Part shown: piece after piece, positions 15,739 to 24,267 of the stretch | Numbering within the stretch: the first letter of the stretch is position 1 | How the letters are laid out: the number at the start of each line of letters is the position of its first letter | Assembly (NCBI RefSeq): GCF_903644055.1 | Contig: NZ_CAHJXD010000002.1 | Span: 1-32,038, forward strand | From: Sphingomonas bacterium | GTDB taxonomy: Bacteria > Pseudomonadota > Alphaproteobacteria > Sphingomonadales > Sphingomonadaceae | DNA: 32,038 nucleotides | Direction: 5' to 3' | The notes under the pieces: generated by a model | The model's database searches: none | What the model was told of the DNA's origin: nothing | Seen by the model: the letters and a program-made list of their open reading frames with translations, nothing else | Program-made: the position numbers and the translations under genes

Positions 15739-15990
15739 ATGCGTATTCCCTGCCCATTTTGTGGCGAACGCGACGCTCAGGAATTCGTCTATCGCGGAGA
15801 CGCTGCTCCGCAGCGGCCGACCGACGACTCCGATTTCCATGAGTATGTCTACGTGCGGAAAAATCCGGCAGGGCAGCTTTCGGAGCATTGGTATCATGCC
15901 CAGGGGTGCCGCAACTGGATCATCGTGACGCGCGACACCCAAAGCCATGAAATCTTTGATGCTGTTCTGGCATCGGAGGCGCGGCGATGA
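15739..15990 (+). CDS. mgdB: N-methylglutamate dehydrogenase subunit B, sarcosine-oxidase delta-like
   Basis: The product has 83 aa. Zinc-binding residues seen in SoxD proteins are all present: Cys5 and Cys8 (PCPFCGERD), and His53 and Cys57 (HWYHAQGCRNW). The C-terminal NWIIVTRDTQSHEI is highly typical of the family. It is the small structural subunit of the heterotetramer. It starts 13 nt after mgdA and its last four bases form ATGA with the mgdC start, so translation is coupled. Confidence 0.92.
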   Translation: MRIPCPFCGERDAQEFVYRGDAAPQRPTDDSDFHEYVYVRKNPAGQLSEHWYHAQGCRNWIIVTRDTQSHEIFDAVLASEARR

Positions 15991-18938
15991 GCCGCCTTCC
16001 GGTCGGCGGCCTCATTGATCGGGCGCGGCCGCTGCGCTTCACATTCGATGGTAAGGCGCTGTCCGGCTTTGAAGGCGACACGCTCGCCTCCGCGCTGGTC
16101 GCCAATGATGTTCGCCTCGTCGGCCGGTCGTTCAAATATCACCGCCCGCGCGGTATCCTGACGGCAGGCAGCGAAGAGCCGAATGCGCTCGTCACGCTGC
16201 ACAGCGGGGCGTGGGCCGAACCCAATACCCGCGCCACGACCGTCGCGCTGCGCGAGGGGCTCGAAGCCAACAGCCAGAATCGCTGGCCGAGCCTCGCCTT
16301 CGACATTCTCGCGGTCAATCAACTGGCTGCGCCGTTGTTCGTCGCCGGCTTTTACTACAAGACCTTCATGTGGCCCGCCAAATTCTGGGAGAAGGTCTAC
16401 GAACCGCTGATCCGGCGTGCGGCGGGGCTCGGCAAGCTTTCGATGGAGCCCGATCCCGACTTTTACGATCGGGAGCATGGCTTTTGCGATCTGCTGGTCA
16501 TCGGTGGTGGACCGACGGGACTTGCGGCGGCGCTCGTCGCCGGGCGGGCGGGGCTCAGGGTGATCGTCGCGGACGCCGACACCCGCCCGGGGGGGCGCCT
16601 TCTTGCCGAAAGGCATGTGATAGACGGGATGACCGGCGACGCTTGGGCGGCGACGATCGCGGACGAGCTGGCCGCGCTACCCAATGTCCGGCTGCTTTCG
16701 CGCACCACCGTGTTCGGCGCGTATGACGGGCACGAATATGGCGCCATCGAGCATATCTGCGATCATGTGGCGGTGTCCCGTGGCCAGCCACGGCAGCGGC
16801 TGTGGAAGATCGTCGCGCGCAGGGCTATCCTTGCGACAGGCGCAATCGAGCGCCCGCTGGTGTTCGGCGGCAATGACAGGCCGGGCGTGATGACCGCTTC
16901 GGCCGTATCGACCTATGTGAATCGCTACGCCGCAGCCCCGGGCGAGGCTGGCGTCGTGTTCACGACCACCGACAGCGGCTGGACGACGGCGCTCGATCTG
17001 ATCGCCGCCGATGTCGGGATCAGCGCCGTCATAGACCCGCGCGACACCTTGCCGGCCGCCGCCGGGGAAGTGCGTGCCAGCGGTGTCGAGATCATGGGGG
17101 GCGCCGTCGTCACCGATGTTTGTGGCAGGACGGTCAAGGCGGTGGACGTGCGCACCGCCGATGGCCGCTCGCGACGGATCGGCGCGGATTTCGTGGCGAT
17201 GGCCGGCGGCTGGAATCCGGCGATCGGCATCGGCAGCAATCTGGGGGCGAGACCCGTCTGGTCGGATGCGATCCACAGCTTCGTGCTCGAGGCCGCGCCG
17301 CCGGGGATGCGTACAGCAGGGGCCGCCGCCGGGAAGCTGGATCTGACCGCGGCGCTGCGAACCGCCGTCGAGGCCGCGACCGTGATCGCCGAAGATGCCG
17401 GCAAGACCGTTGGCCCGATGACCTTTTCGACGAGCGATGATCCGGCGTGCATCACGCCGCTCTGGCATGTCGGCGCGCGCCGATCGAAGGCCTTTGTCGA
17501 TTTCCAGCATGACGTGACGGACAGCGATGTCGCGCTCGCAGCGCGCGAAGGCTTCGTCTCGATCGAGCACCTCAAACGCTACACCACGCTCGGCATGGCG
17601 ACCGACCAGGGCAAGACCAGCCAGTTGAACGGCCATGCCCTGCTGGCGACCGCGACCGGAAAATCGATGGCGGAAACGGGCACGGTACTTTCGCGCGCGC
17701 CTTATCTGCCTGTCTCCATCGGTGTCCTCGCGGGTCACCATCGCGACGAGAATTTCCGGCCGGTTCGCAAGACCGCCAGCCATGGGTGGGCGGTGGAGGC
17801 CGGGGCGATCTTCGTCGATGCCGGGCAATGGAAACGTGCGCAATGGTTCCCGTTACCGGGCGAGAGCGATTGGCAGGAGACGGTCAACCGCGAGGTGAAC
17901 ATGGCCCGCAGCGCCGTCGGCATTTGCGACGTATCGACGCTGGGCAAGATCGATGTCCACGGGCCGGATGCCGGGCGGTTGCTCGATCGTCTCTATATCA
18001 ACACCTTCTCGGGCCTGCCGATCGGCAAGGCGCGCTACGGCGTGATGCTGCGCGAGGACGGTATCGTGATGGACGACGGCACCACCACCCGCTTCGACGA
18101 AGATCGCTTCTACGTTACCACCACCACCGTGAACGCGGCGAAGGTGATGCAGCATATCGATTATGCGCGGCAGGTGCTGTGGCCCGAGCTGGACGTTCAG
18201 GCGACATCGGTGACCGAACAATGGTCTACTTATTCAGTCGCGGGGCCGGAAGCCCGGGCGCTGGTGCAGCAATTGTTTCCGGCCAGGGATCTGTCGAACG
18301 AAGCCTTCCCGTTCATGGCCGCAGGCGAGCTGGAGTGGCAGGGCATTCCCGCCCGGCTCTTCCGCCTCTCCTTCTCCGGAGAACTCGCCTACGAAGTCAG
18401 CGTCCCCGCTGTCTTCGGCGATCGCATGATCCGCGCGATGTTCGAGATCGGCCGCCCGCTCGGAGCCACTCCCTACGGCACCGAAGCTCTTTCGGTGATG
18501 CGGATCGAAAAAGGCCATGCGGCTGGCAACGAATTGAACGGGCAGACGACGGCGGGCGACCTCGGCATGGGCCGCATGATGTCCAAGAAGAAGGATTTTA
18601 TCGGCCGCGTCATGGCCGGCCGGCCGGGCCTGCTCTCGCCGGATCGCGCGACGCTCATCGGCTTGAAGCCCGCCGATGGCCATTCCAGAATTCGCGCCGG
18701 TGCGCATCTGCTGCCCCCCGGGGCGGCGGCCGTTGCGGCCAATGATGAGGGATATGTGACCTCGGCTGCTTTTTCCCCGACGCTTGGCCACCCTATCGCA
18801 CTCGGACTGCTGGCGCGAGGCGCGCTACGGCATGGCGAAAGGATCGTCGTCCACGATCCGGTGCGCGGGGCCGATGCCGAGGCGATTATCTGCAATCCGG
18901 TGTTCGTCGATCCGGAAGGGGTACGCGTCCGTGGCTGA
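15987..18938 (+). CDS. mgdC: N-methylglutamate dehydrogenase subunit C, sarcosine-oxidase alpha-like
   Basis: The product has 983 aa in three parts. Residues about 10-95 form a 2Fe-2S-ferredoxin-like fold without its cysteines (FTFDGKALSGFEGDTLASAL, GRSFKYHRPRGI). Residues about 165-420 form an NAD(P)/FAD-binding half (LLVIGGGPTGLAAALVAGRAG at 168). After a linker (TLGMATDQGKTSQLNG near 533), the C-terminal 370 residues form a GcvT-type folate domain (AVGICDVSTLGKIDVHGPDA, ALSVMRIEKGHAAGNELNG). The folate domain traps the released methyl carbon on tetrahydrofolate, which fits purU two genes downstream. Length and domain order are normal for SoxA-type subunits. It overlaps mgdB by 4 nt and mgdD by 8 nt. 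Confidence 0.93.
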   Translation: MSRLPVGGLIDRARPLRFTFDGKALSGFEGDTLASALVANDVRLVGRSFKYHRPRGILTAGSEEPNALVTLHSGAWAEPNTRATTVALREGLEANSQNRWPSLAFDILAVNQLAAPLFVAGFYYKTFMWPAKFWEKVYEPLIRRAAGLGKLSMEPDPDFYDREHGFCDLLVIGGGPTGLAAALVAGRAGLRVIVADADTRPGGRLLAERHVIDGMTGDAWAATIADELAALPNVRLLSRTTVFGAYDGHEYGAIEHICDHVAVSRGQPRQRLWKIVARRAILATGAIERPLVFGGNDRPGVMTASAVSTYVNRYAAAPGEAGVVFTTTDSGWTTALDLIAADVGISAVIDPRDTLPAAAGEVRASGVEIMGGAVVTDVCGRTVKAVDVRTADGRSRRIGADFVAMAGGWNPAIGIGSNLGARPVWSDAIHSFVLEAAPPGMRTAGAAAGKLDLTAALRTAVEAATVIAEDAGKTVGPMTFSTSDDPACITPLWHVGARRSKAFVDFQHDVTDSDVALAAREGFVSIEHLKRYTTLGMATDQGKTSQLNGHALLATATGKSMAETGTVLSRAPYLPVSIGVLAGHHRDENFRPVRKTASHGWAVEAGAIFVDAGQWKRAQWFPLPGESDWQETVNREVNMARSAVGICDVSTLGKIDVHGPDAGRLLDRLYINTFSGLPIGKARYGVMLREDGIVMDDGTTTRFDEDRFYVTTTTVNAAKVMQHIDYARQVLWPELDVQATSVTEQWSTYSVAGPEARALVQQLFPARDLSNEAFPFMAAGELEWQGIPARLFRLSFSGELAYEVSVPAVFGDRMIRAMFEIGRPLGATPYGTEALSVMRIEKGHAAGNELNGQTTAGDLGMGRMMSKKKDFIGRVMAGRPGLLSPDRATLIGLKPADGHSRIRAGAHLLPPGAAAVAANDEGYVTSAAFSPTLGHPIALGLLARGALRHGERIVVHDPVRGADAEAIICNPVFVDPEGVRVRG

Positions 18939-19434
18939 GGATCTGTCCATCTCGACTCGCAGCGGTTTCAGCCTGGCCACCATCATGGCTCGCAAGTCGA
19001 GCGATCCCGAAGCGCTTTCGCGTAAGATCGGCGTCCCCCTGCCGTCAGGTCCCCGGACCAGCAAGGCCGGTAGCCTGATGTTGATCGGCACCGGTCCGGG
19101 CGTCTGGCTCGCTTTCTCGGATAAGCCGGCGATCGATTCAGCCGAGCAGTTGCAGGCCCGGGTCGGGGCACTGGCATCGGTGTCTGATCAATCGAGCGCC
19201 TATTCGGTGCTTCGTCTCGCGGGCCATGATGCACGGCGGCTGCTCCAGCGCGGCGTAGCGATCGACCTGCATCCGAGCCAGTTCGGTCCCGGGCAGGTGG
19301 CCACCAGCATGATCGCACATATCGGCGTTATTCTGTGGCAGGTCGATGATCTGCCGACCTACGAGATAGCAACTTTCCGCAGCTTCGCCGAAAGCTTCCG
19401 CCACTGGGTCGACGTCACCGAGCGTGCGCTCTGA
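18931..19434 (+). CDS. mgdD: N-methylglutamate dehydrogenase subunit D, sarcosine-oxidase gamma-like
   Basis: The product has 167 aa starting at GTG 18931, which overlaps the mgdC stop by 8 nt and has ggaagggg about 9 nt upstream. Typical SoxG features are SLMLIGTGPGVWLAF, YSVLRLAGHDARRLLQRGVAIDLHP and the C-terminal FRSFAESFRHWV. It is the smallest-conserved structural subunit of the complex, cytoplasmic. An earlier in-frame start inside mgdC is open but does not match the family N-terminus. Confidence 0.88.
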   Translation: MAEDLSISTRSGFSLATIMARKSSDPEALSRKIGVPLPSGPRTSKAGSLMLIGTGPGVWLAFSDKPAIDSAEQLQARVGALASVSDQSSAYSVLRLAGHDARRLLQRGVAIDLHPSQFGPGQVATSMIAHIGVILWQVDDLPTYEIATFRSFAESFRHWVDVTERAL

Positions 19435-19447
19435 TGTCCTGCCCAAA

Positions 19448-20323
19448 ATGAATGACGAGACCATGATGACCACATCGCATCTGCTTGCGTTATCCTGTCC
19501 AAATCAGCCTGGAATCGTCGCACGCGTGACTGCGGAGATATTCAAAGTCCGTGGCGATATCCGCGAAGCCCACCAGTTCGACGACGGCGCGACCAACCGC
19601 TTCTTCACACGCATCGTTTTCACGCTTCCCGATGACCAGGATCCGGCCGTCTTCAGGCGCTCCTTCGAACCGATCGCCGACCAATATGACATGATATGGT
19701 CTTTTCGCCCGCTGAGCGTGCGCCAGCGTGTTCTCCTGATGGCGTCGAAGTCGGATCATTGTCTTGTCGATCTGCTCTATCGCCAGAGGATCGGCGAGCT
19801 CAACATGGATGTGGTCGGGATTATCTCGAACCACCCACGCCAGACCTATGTGGATACCAGCTTCGGCGATATTCCTTTTCATCATCTGCCGATCACGCGG
19901 GACACCAAGCAGCAGCAGGAAGCGCAGATCAAGGCGATCGTTGAGGAGACCGGTGCGGACCTCGTCGTCCTCGCCCGCTACATGCAGATCCTGTCGGACG
20001 ACCTCAGCACGTTTCTGTCCAATCGGTGCATCAACATCCACCACAGTTTCCTGCCCGGGTTCAAGGGCGCGAAGCCCTATCATCAGGCCCATGCGCACGG
20101 GGTGAAGCTCATCGGGGCGACCGCGCACTATGTGACGGCCGATCTCGATGAAGGCCCGATCATCGAGCAGGATGTGGAGCGCATCAGCCACCATGACACG
20201 CCCGAGGATCTCGTCCGCAAGGGTCGCGATATCGAACGGCGGGTGCTGGCGCGCGCGGTCGCCTTGCATCTCGATGGCAGGTCCCTGCCGAACGGCGGCA
20301 AGACCGTCGTGTTCAGGGACTGA
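19448..20323 (+). CDS. purU: Formyltetrahydrofolate deformylase
   Basis: The product has about 291 aa. An N-terminal ACT-like domain (LLALSCPNQPGIVARVTAEIF) precedes a formyltransferase fold. Catalytic residues are in NIHHSFLPGFKGAKPYHQA (Asn-His) and TADLDEGPIIEQDV (Asp). It releases formate from 10-formyl-THF. In this setting it would drain the C1 units loaded onto folate by MgdABCD, as in many NMG-pathway clusters. The start is uncertain between the ATG at 19448, the ATG at 19463 and a GTG at 19424 inside mgdD; none has a strong ribosome binding site, and coupling to mgdD is likely. A folD-like fragment follows immediately. Confidence 0.93.
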   Translation: MNDETMMTTSHLLALSCPNQPGIVARVTAEIFKVRGDIREAHQFDDGATNRFFTRIVFTLPDDQDPAVFRRSFEPIADQYDMIWSFRPLSVRQRVLLMASKSDHCLVDLLYRQRIGELNMDVVGIISNHPRQTYVDTSFGDIPFHHLPITRDTKQQQEAQIKAIVEETGADLVVLARYMQILSDDLSTFLSNRCINIHHSFLPGFKGAKPYHQAHAHGVKLIGATAHYVTADLDEGPIIEQDVERISHHDTPEDLVRKGRDIERRVLARAVALHLDGRSLPNGGKTVVFRD

Positions 20324-20328
20324 CGGCG

Positions 20329-20415
20329 ATGGCCAAGATCATCGATGGAAAGGCCGTCACACTGTCGTCCGCAAGATGCAGGAGCACCGGTCGCAGGACG
20401 CTTCGGAATGCGTGA
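20329..20415 (+). pseudogene. folD: Probable folD 5'-end remnant
   Basis: Directly after purU, with 5 nt between them, a reading frame begins MAKIIDGKAV, the usual opening of FolD (methylene-THF dehydrogenase/cyclohydrolase). After 10 codons the similarity stops, and the frame ends at 20415 after 28 codons. FolD would be the missing step between the methylene-THF made by MgdABCD and the formyl-THF used by PurU, and it often sits beside purU in such clusters. I infer a deleted folD; about ten matching residues make this likely but not proven. Confidence 0.5.
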
Positions 20416-20488
20416 TGAAGCGCATCGTCCGGGATGCAGGCCGGGATGAGGCCGCGTGTAACGTCGGTAATCGGGCGATGAATGGGGA

Positions 20489-21190
20489 ATGACAGCGAAT
20501 CTGTCAGCGGCTAAGATCACCAAAGCAGCCGGCCGACAGGGGGTCATGATCAAGGTCAAAGCACAGACGGCAGCGCCGATCGACGACCTGACGACCGGTT
20601 CATCAGCGCCGGTGGTTCCGGAACGCAATTTGGAAAGAGCTCTGGGAAACCAGATCAGATCGCTTCGGCGTCAACAGGATCTTTCTGTTACCGACCTGGC
20701 AAGTGCGGCCGGAATTTCGACAGGCATGCTCTCGAAGATTGAGAATGGCGCGATCTCGGCATCGCTGGCGACGCTGCAATCCATATCCACCGTGCTCCAG
20801 GCTCCCTTATCCTCGCTGTTCGCATCCTTCGAAGAGCGGCAGGATTGCTCATACGTGCCGGTGGGCCGGGGGGTGACGATCGAGCGGCGTGGCAGCAAGG
20901 TCGGGCATGTCTATCAGTTGCTCGGGCATGTGCTGCGCGGGGACGTAGCCATTGAGCCCTATCTGATTACGCTGAGGAACGATGCCGCGCCCTATACGAG
21001 CTTCCGGCATAGCGGGATCGAGTTCATTTATATGCTGAAGGGAGAGATACGGTATCGGCATGGCTCGGAGGTCTATGCTCTGAACGAGGGCGATTCCCTG
21101 CTGTTCGACAGCAGCGCACTTCACGGTCCCGAGACGCTCTCCGGCACGGAGACCGTCTATCTCTCGATCATCATATATCCGCGAACCTGA
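20489..21190 (+). CDS. XRE-cupin transcriptional regulator
   Basis: The product has 233 aa. Residues about 48-105 are an XRE-type HTH (LGNQIRSLRRQQDLSVTDLA, then GISTGMLSKIENG), and residues about 155-230 are a small beta-barrel cupin (FRHSGIEFIYMLKGEIRYRHG, YALNEGDSLLFDSSALHGPE). This layout is common for regulators of amine, amino-acid and polyamine metabolism (PuuR-like). It stands alone between the mgd-purU and mgs-gmaS groups on the same strand and is a good candidate regulator of one or both. The start could also be the ATG at 20546, which follows aggggg closely. The first 45 residues are unlike the family core and may be partly non-coding. Confidence 0.87.
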   Translation: MTANLSAAKITKAAGRQGVMIKVKAQTAAPIDDLTTGSSAPVVPERNLERALGNQIRSLRRQQDLSVTDLASAAGISTGMLSKIENGAISASLATLQSISTVLQAPLSSLFASFEERQDCSYVPVGRGVTIERRGSKVGHVYQLLGHVLRGDVAIEPYLITLRNDAAPYTSFRHSGIEFIYMLKGEIRYRHGSEVYALNEGDSLLFDSSALHGPETLSGTETVYLSIIIYPRT

Positions 21191-21238
21191 TGTGATCTAC
21201 GGAGCCTTTCCTGCCACGAAAATCTTGTTCCTAGCATA

Positions 21239-21267
21239 TTGACGCGGGAGTTGGCCTTGTCTAGCCT
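21239..21267 (+). promoter_or_regulatory. Possible promoter upstream of mgsA
   Basis: A ttgacg -35 box (21239-21244) is followed after 17 nt by tagcct (21262-21267), a weak -10. It lies 31 nt before the mgsA start in the 107-nt gap after the regulator gene. It would make mgsABC-gmaS a separate transcript. The evidence is sequence resemblance only. Confidence 0.3.
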
Positions 21268-21297
21268 GAACCGGAACAGTGCTGGGATCTTCGAAAT

Positions 21298-22173
21298 ATG
21301 TGCGGAATAGTTGGACTGTTCCTTAAAGATCAGTCTCTTGAAAGTAGATTAGGCGAACTTCTCTCGGAAATGCTGGTCATCATGACCGGTCGCGGGCCAG
21401 ACAGTGCTGGATTCGCCGTCTATGGCGAAGGCTCTGATGGTCAGATCAAATTGACCGTTCGTGGCGTTGACTTGGCCGGGCTTGCAGAATCGCTCGGTTC
21501 CGGTGTGACAGGCATATTGCGGGACACGCATCTTGTGCTGTCGGTTCCCGCTGCAAAGGAAGAAGCGGTGCGGGCCCAGCTCGCCGTCACGCGCCCGGAT
21601 CTCGTCGTCACAGGGGCCGGGCAAAGGATGGAGCTCTTCAAGGAGATCGGCCTGCCTGTGGACGTCTCGCGCCGCTTTGGCCTGCCGAACATGGCCGGTA
21701 CGCACGGCATCGGCCATACGCGAATGGCAACCGAAAGTGCCGTGACCACCGACGGCGCCCATCCTTTCTCGACCGGCTCCGATCAATGCCTGGTCCACAA
21801 TGGCTCCCTGTCGAACCACCGGTCGCTGCGTCGCGTGCTGGAAGCCAAAGGACTGAGCTTTGCCACCGACAATGACAGCGAAGTCGCGGCCGGCTACATC
21901 ACTTCGAAGCTTGAAGAGGGCGCCACGCTTGCCGAGGCGCTCGAGGCCAGTCTGAGCGATCTGGACGGCTTCTTCACCTTTGTCGTCGGTACGGAAAGCG
22001 GCTTCGCCGTCCTGCGCGATCCGATTTCCTGCAAGCCGGCGGTGATGGCCGAGACCGACCAATATGTCGCGTTCGGTTCCGAATATCGCGCGCTCGCGCG
22101 TCTGCCGGGTATCGAAAAGGCCCGTGTCTTCGAGCCGGAGCCGGCGCGTGTCTATGCGTGGGAGCGTATTTGA
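21298..22173 (+). CDS. mgsA: N-methylglutamate synthase subunit A, class II glutamine amidotransferase
   Basis: The product has 291 aa. It opens MCGIVGLF, so Cys2 becomes the N-terminal nucleophile after Met removal. Other class II amidotransferase marks are MTGRGPDSAGFAVYG, GHTRMATES and LVHNGSLSNHRSLRR. It corresponds to the glutaminase-like domain of glutamate synthase. In N-methylglutamate synthase it releases methylamine from gamma-glutamylmethylamide and passes it to the synthase subunit. Its stop TGA shares one base with the mgsB start. Homologues are also called GlxB. Confidence 0.92.
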   Translation: MCGIVGLFLKDQSLESRLGELLSEMLVIMTGRGPDSAGFAVYGEGSDGQIKLTVRGVDLAGLAESLGSGVTGILRDTHLVLSVPAAKEEAVRAQLAVTRPDLVVTGAGQRMELFKEIGLPVDVSRRFGLPNMAGTHGIGHTRMATESAVTTDGAHPFSTGSDQCLVHNGSLSNHRSLRRVLEAKGLSFATDNDSEVAAGYITSKLEEGATLAEALEASLSDLDGFFTFVVGTESGFAVLRDPISCKPAVMAETDQYVAFGSEYRALARLPGIEKARVFEPEPARVYAWERI

Positions 22174-22862
22174 TGCGGACGATCGACCTGGCCGTTACGG
22201 GCCGCCGCGCGCTCAATGCCGAACTTCACGCCTTGCCGGAGGGGACCAACGAAACGCAGTGGCGGGTGGAGAATCCCGAGGGCGCGCATGCGCTCGCGGT
22301 CGGTGTCGATGCGCCGATCACGATCGAGATCGTCGGGCATGCCGGTTATTATTGTGCGGGCATGAACAAGCAGGCGACGGTCATCGTCAGCGGCAATGCC
22401 GGCGTGGGCGTCGCCGAGAACATGATGTCCGGCAAAGTCCATGTGAAAGGCGATGTCAGCCAGTCCGCGGGCGCGACGGCGCATGGCGGCCTCCTCGTGA
22501 TCGATGGCGATGCGTCGGCGCGCTGCGGCATATCGATCAAGGGTGTCAGCATCGTGGTGAAGGGTTCGATCGGGCCGATGAGCGCGTTCATGGCCCAATC
22601 CGGCACGATGCTTGTGCTGGGAGATGCCGGCGATGCGCTTGGCGACTCGATCTACGAGGCGCGTTTGTATGTTCGCGGGCAGGTGAAGAGCCTTGGCGCG
22701 GATTGCGTGGAAAAGGAGCTTCGGCCCGAGCATTTGCAGGAAATCGCAGATCTTCTCGCCGAGGCAGGGCTCGATGGATCGGTCAATCCCGCCGACTTCA
22801 AGCGATATGGGTCCGGTCGTTCGCTCTACAATTTCCACGTCGACAATGCGGCATCGTACTGA
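22173..22862 (+). CDS. mgsB: N-methylglutamate synthase subunit B, GltB C-terminal beta-helix-like
   Basis: The product has 229 aa starting at the ATG at 22173 (TGATG overlap with mgsA; gggag about 7 nt upstream). The sequence is a run of GXGXG-type repeats (AGYYCAGMNKQATVIVSG, NAGVGVAENMMSGKVHVKG, GDASARCGISIKGVSIVVKG) forming the right-handed beta-helix of the glutamate synthase alpha subunit C-terminus (FwdC/GltB type). It is a structural partner in the MgsABC complex. Homologues are called GlxC. Confidence 0.92.
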   Translation: MRTIDLAVTGRRALNAELHALPEGTNETQWRVENPEGAHALAVGVDAPITIEIVGHAGYYCAGMNKQATVIVSGNAGVGVAENMMSGKVHVKGDVSQSAGATAHGGLLVIDGDASARCGISIKGVSIVVKGSIGPMSAFMAQSGTMLVLGDAGDALGDSIYEARLYVRGQVKSLGADCVEKELRPEHLQEIADLLAEAGLDGSVNPADFKRYGSGRSLYNFHVDNAASY

Positions 22863-22873
22863 GGATCCGATAA

Positions 22874-24205
22874 ATGGACGTGAACAATATTCCGAAGACG
22901 CTGCCGCGGCATTCGGCCACTTTCGATCCCTATACGATGTCGGAAATCCGCCGCGCGGCGGCGACGGGCATCTATGACATACGTGGTGCCGGCACGAAGC
23001 GCGCCCTGCCCCATTTCGATGACTTGCTGTTCCTCGGCGCGTCGATCTCCCGCTATCCGCTCGAAGGCTATCGGGAAAAGTGCGCGACCGACGTCTGGCT
23101 GGGCACGCGGTTCGCGAAGAAGCCCATCCACCTCCAGATTCCGGTCACGATCGCGGGCATGAGCTTCGGCTCATTGTCGGCGCAGGCCAAGGAGGCGTTG
23201 GGCCGTGGTGCGAGCCTGGCCGGAACCTCGACGACGACAGGCGACGGCGGCATGACGTCGGAAGAGCGCGGCCAGTCGAAGACGCTCATCTACCAGTATC
23301 TTCCGTCACGCTACGGGATGAACCCGGACGATCTGCGCAAGGCCGACGCGATCGAGATCGTGATCGGGCAGGGCGCCAAGCCCGGCGGCGGCGGCATGCT
23401 GTTCGGGCAGAAGATTTCGGATCGCGTTGCGCAGATGCGCAACCTTCCCAGGGGCATCGACCAGAGATCGGCCTGCCGCCACCCCGATTGGACCGGCCCC
23501 GACGATCTCGAGATCAAGATCGAGGAACTGCGGGAGATCACCGACGGCGATAAGCCGATCTACGTCAAGGTCGGTGCCACAAGGCCCTATTACGATGTGG
23601 CTCTGGCCGTGAAATCCGGTGCCGATGTCGTTGTCCTCGATGGCATGCAGGGCGGGACGGCGGCGACGCAGGAAGTGTTCATCGAGCATGTCGGTATCCC
23701 GATCCTCGCCGCGATCCGTCCTGCCGTGCAGGCGCTGCAGGACCTCGGGATGCATCGCAAGGTCCAGCTCATCGTTTCGGGCGGCATACGCAACGGGGCC
23801 GATGTCGCGAAGGCGCTGGCGCTGGGTGCCGACGCGGTCGCCATCGGCACCGCCGCTCTCGTCGCGCTCGGCGACAACGATCCGGCATATGCCGAGGCTT
23901 ATGCCCAGCTTGGCACCGAGCCCGGCGCCTATGACGACTGGCAGGAAGGTCGCGATCCGGCCGGGATCACAACGCAGGATCCTGAACTGGCAGCCCGGCT
24001 TGATCCGGTCGCCGCCGGCCGGCGTCTCGCCAATTACCTCGCCGTGCTGACGCTCGAGGCGCAGACCATCGCCCGGGCATGCGGCAAAAGCCACCTGCAC
24101 AATCTGGAGCCGGAAGATCTCGTCGCGCTCACGATCGAGGCCGCCGCGATGGCGCGCGTTCCTCTCGCCGGCACTAGCTGGATTCCCGGCGGCGGAGGCT
24201 TCTGA
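22874..24205 (+). CDS. mgsC: N-methylglutamate synthase subunit C, FMN glutamate-synthase-like
   Basis: The product has 443 aa. The FMN-binding TIM-barrel of glutamate synthase is clear: VTIAGMSFGSLSAQAKEALG, GQGAKPGGGGMLFGQKI, IYVKVGATRPYYDVALA, VVLDGMQGGTAAT and VSGGIRNGADVAKALALGADAVAIGTAAL. The segment after the last motif, where large glutamate synthases carry three cysteines for a 3Fe-4S cluster, reads LGDND, then DPAGITTQDPELAARL, without those cysteines. The subunit makes N-methylglutamate from 2-oxoglutarate and methylamine. Its start follows gagga by about 8 nt, and the gene is 11 nt after mgsB. Homologues are called GlxD. Confidence 0.92.
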   Translation: MDVNNIPKTLPRHSATFDPYTMSEIRRAAATGIYDIRGAGTKRALPHFDDLLFLGASISRYPLEGYREKCATDVWLGTRFAKKPIHLQIPVTIAGMSFGSLSAQAKEALGRGASLAGTSTTTGDGGMTSEERGQSKTLIYQYLPSRYGMNPDDLRKADAIEIVIGQGAKPGGGGMLFGQKISDRVAQMRNLPRGIDQRSACRHPDWTGPDDLEIKIEELREITDGDKPIYVKVGATRPYYDVALAVKSGADVVVLDGMQGGTAATQEVFIEHVGIPILAAIRPAVQALQDLGMHRKVQLIVSGGIRNGADVAKALALGADAVAIGTAALVALGDNDPAYAEAYAQLGTEPGAYDDWQEGRDPAGITTQDPELAARLDPVAAGRRLANYLAVLTLEAQTIARACGKSHLHNLEPEDLVALTIEAAAMARVPLAGTSWIPGGGGF

Positions 24206-24267
24206 CCTGTGTGAATAATATTGCGGGAAGCCTTGATTGAGGTCTGCGACTTGGGGGGTAACGATAC

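Noticed and set aside
14508-19434. Naming the four-subunit enzyme sarcosine oxidase (soxBDAG)
   Set aside because: The subunits are homologous and sequence alone does not fully separate them, but gmaS and mgsABC nearby favour N-methylglutamate dehydrogenase.
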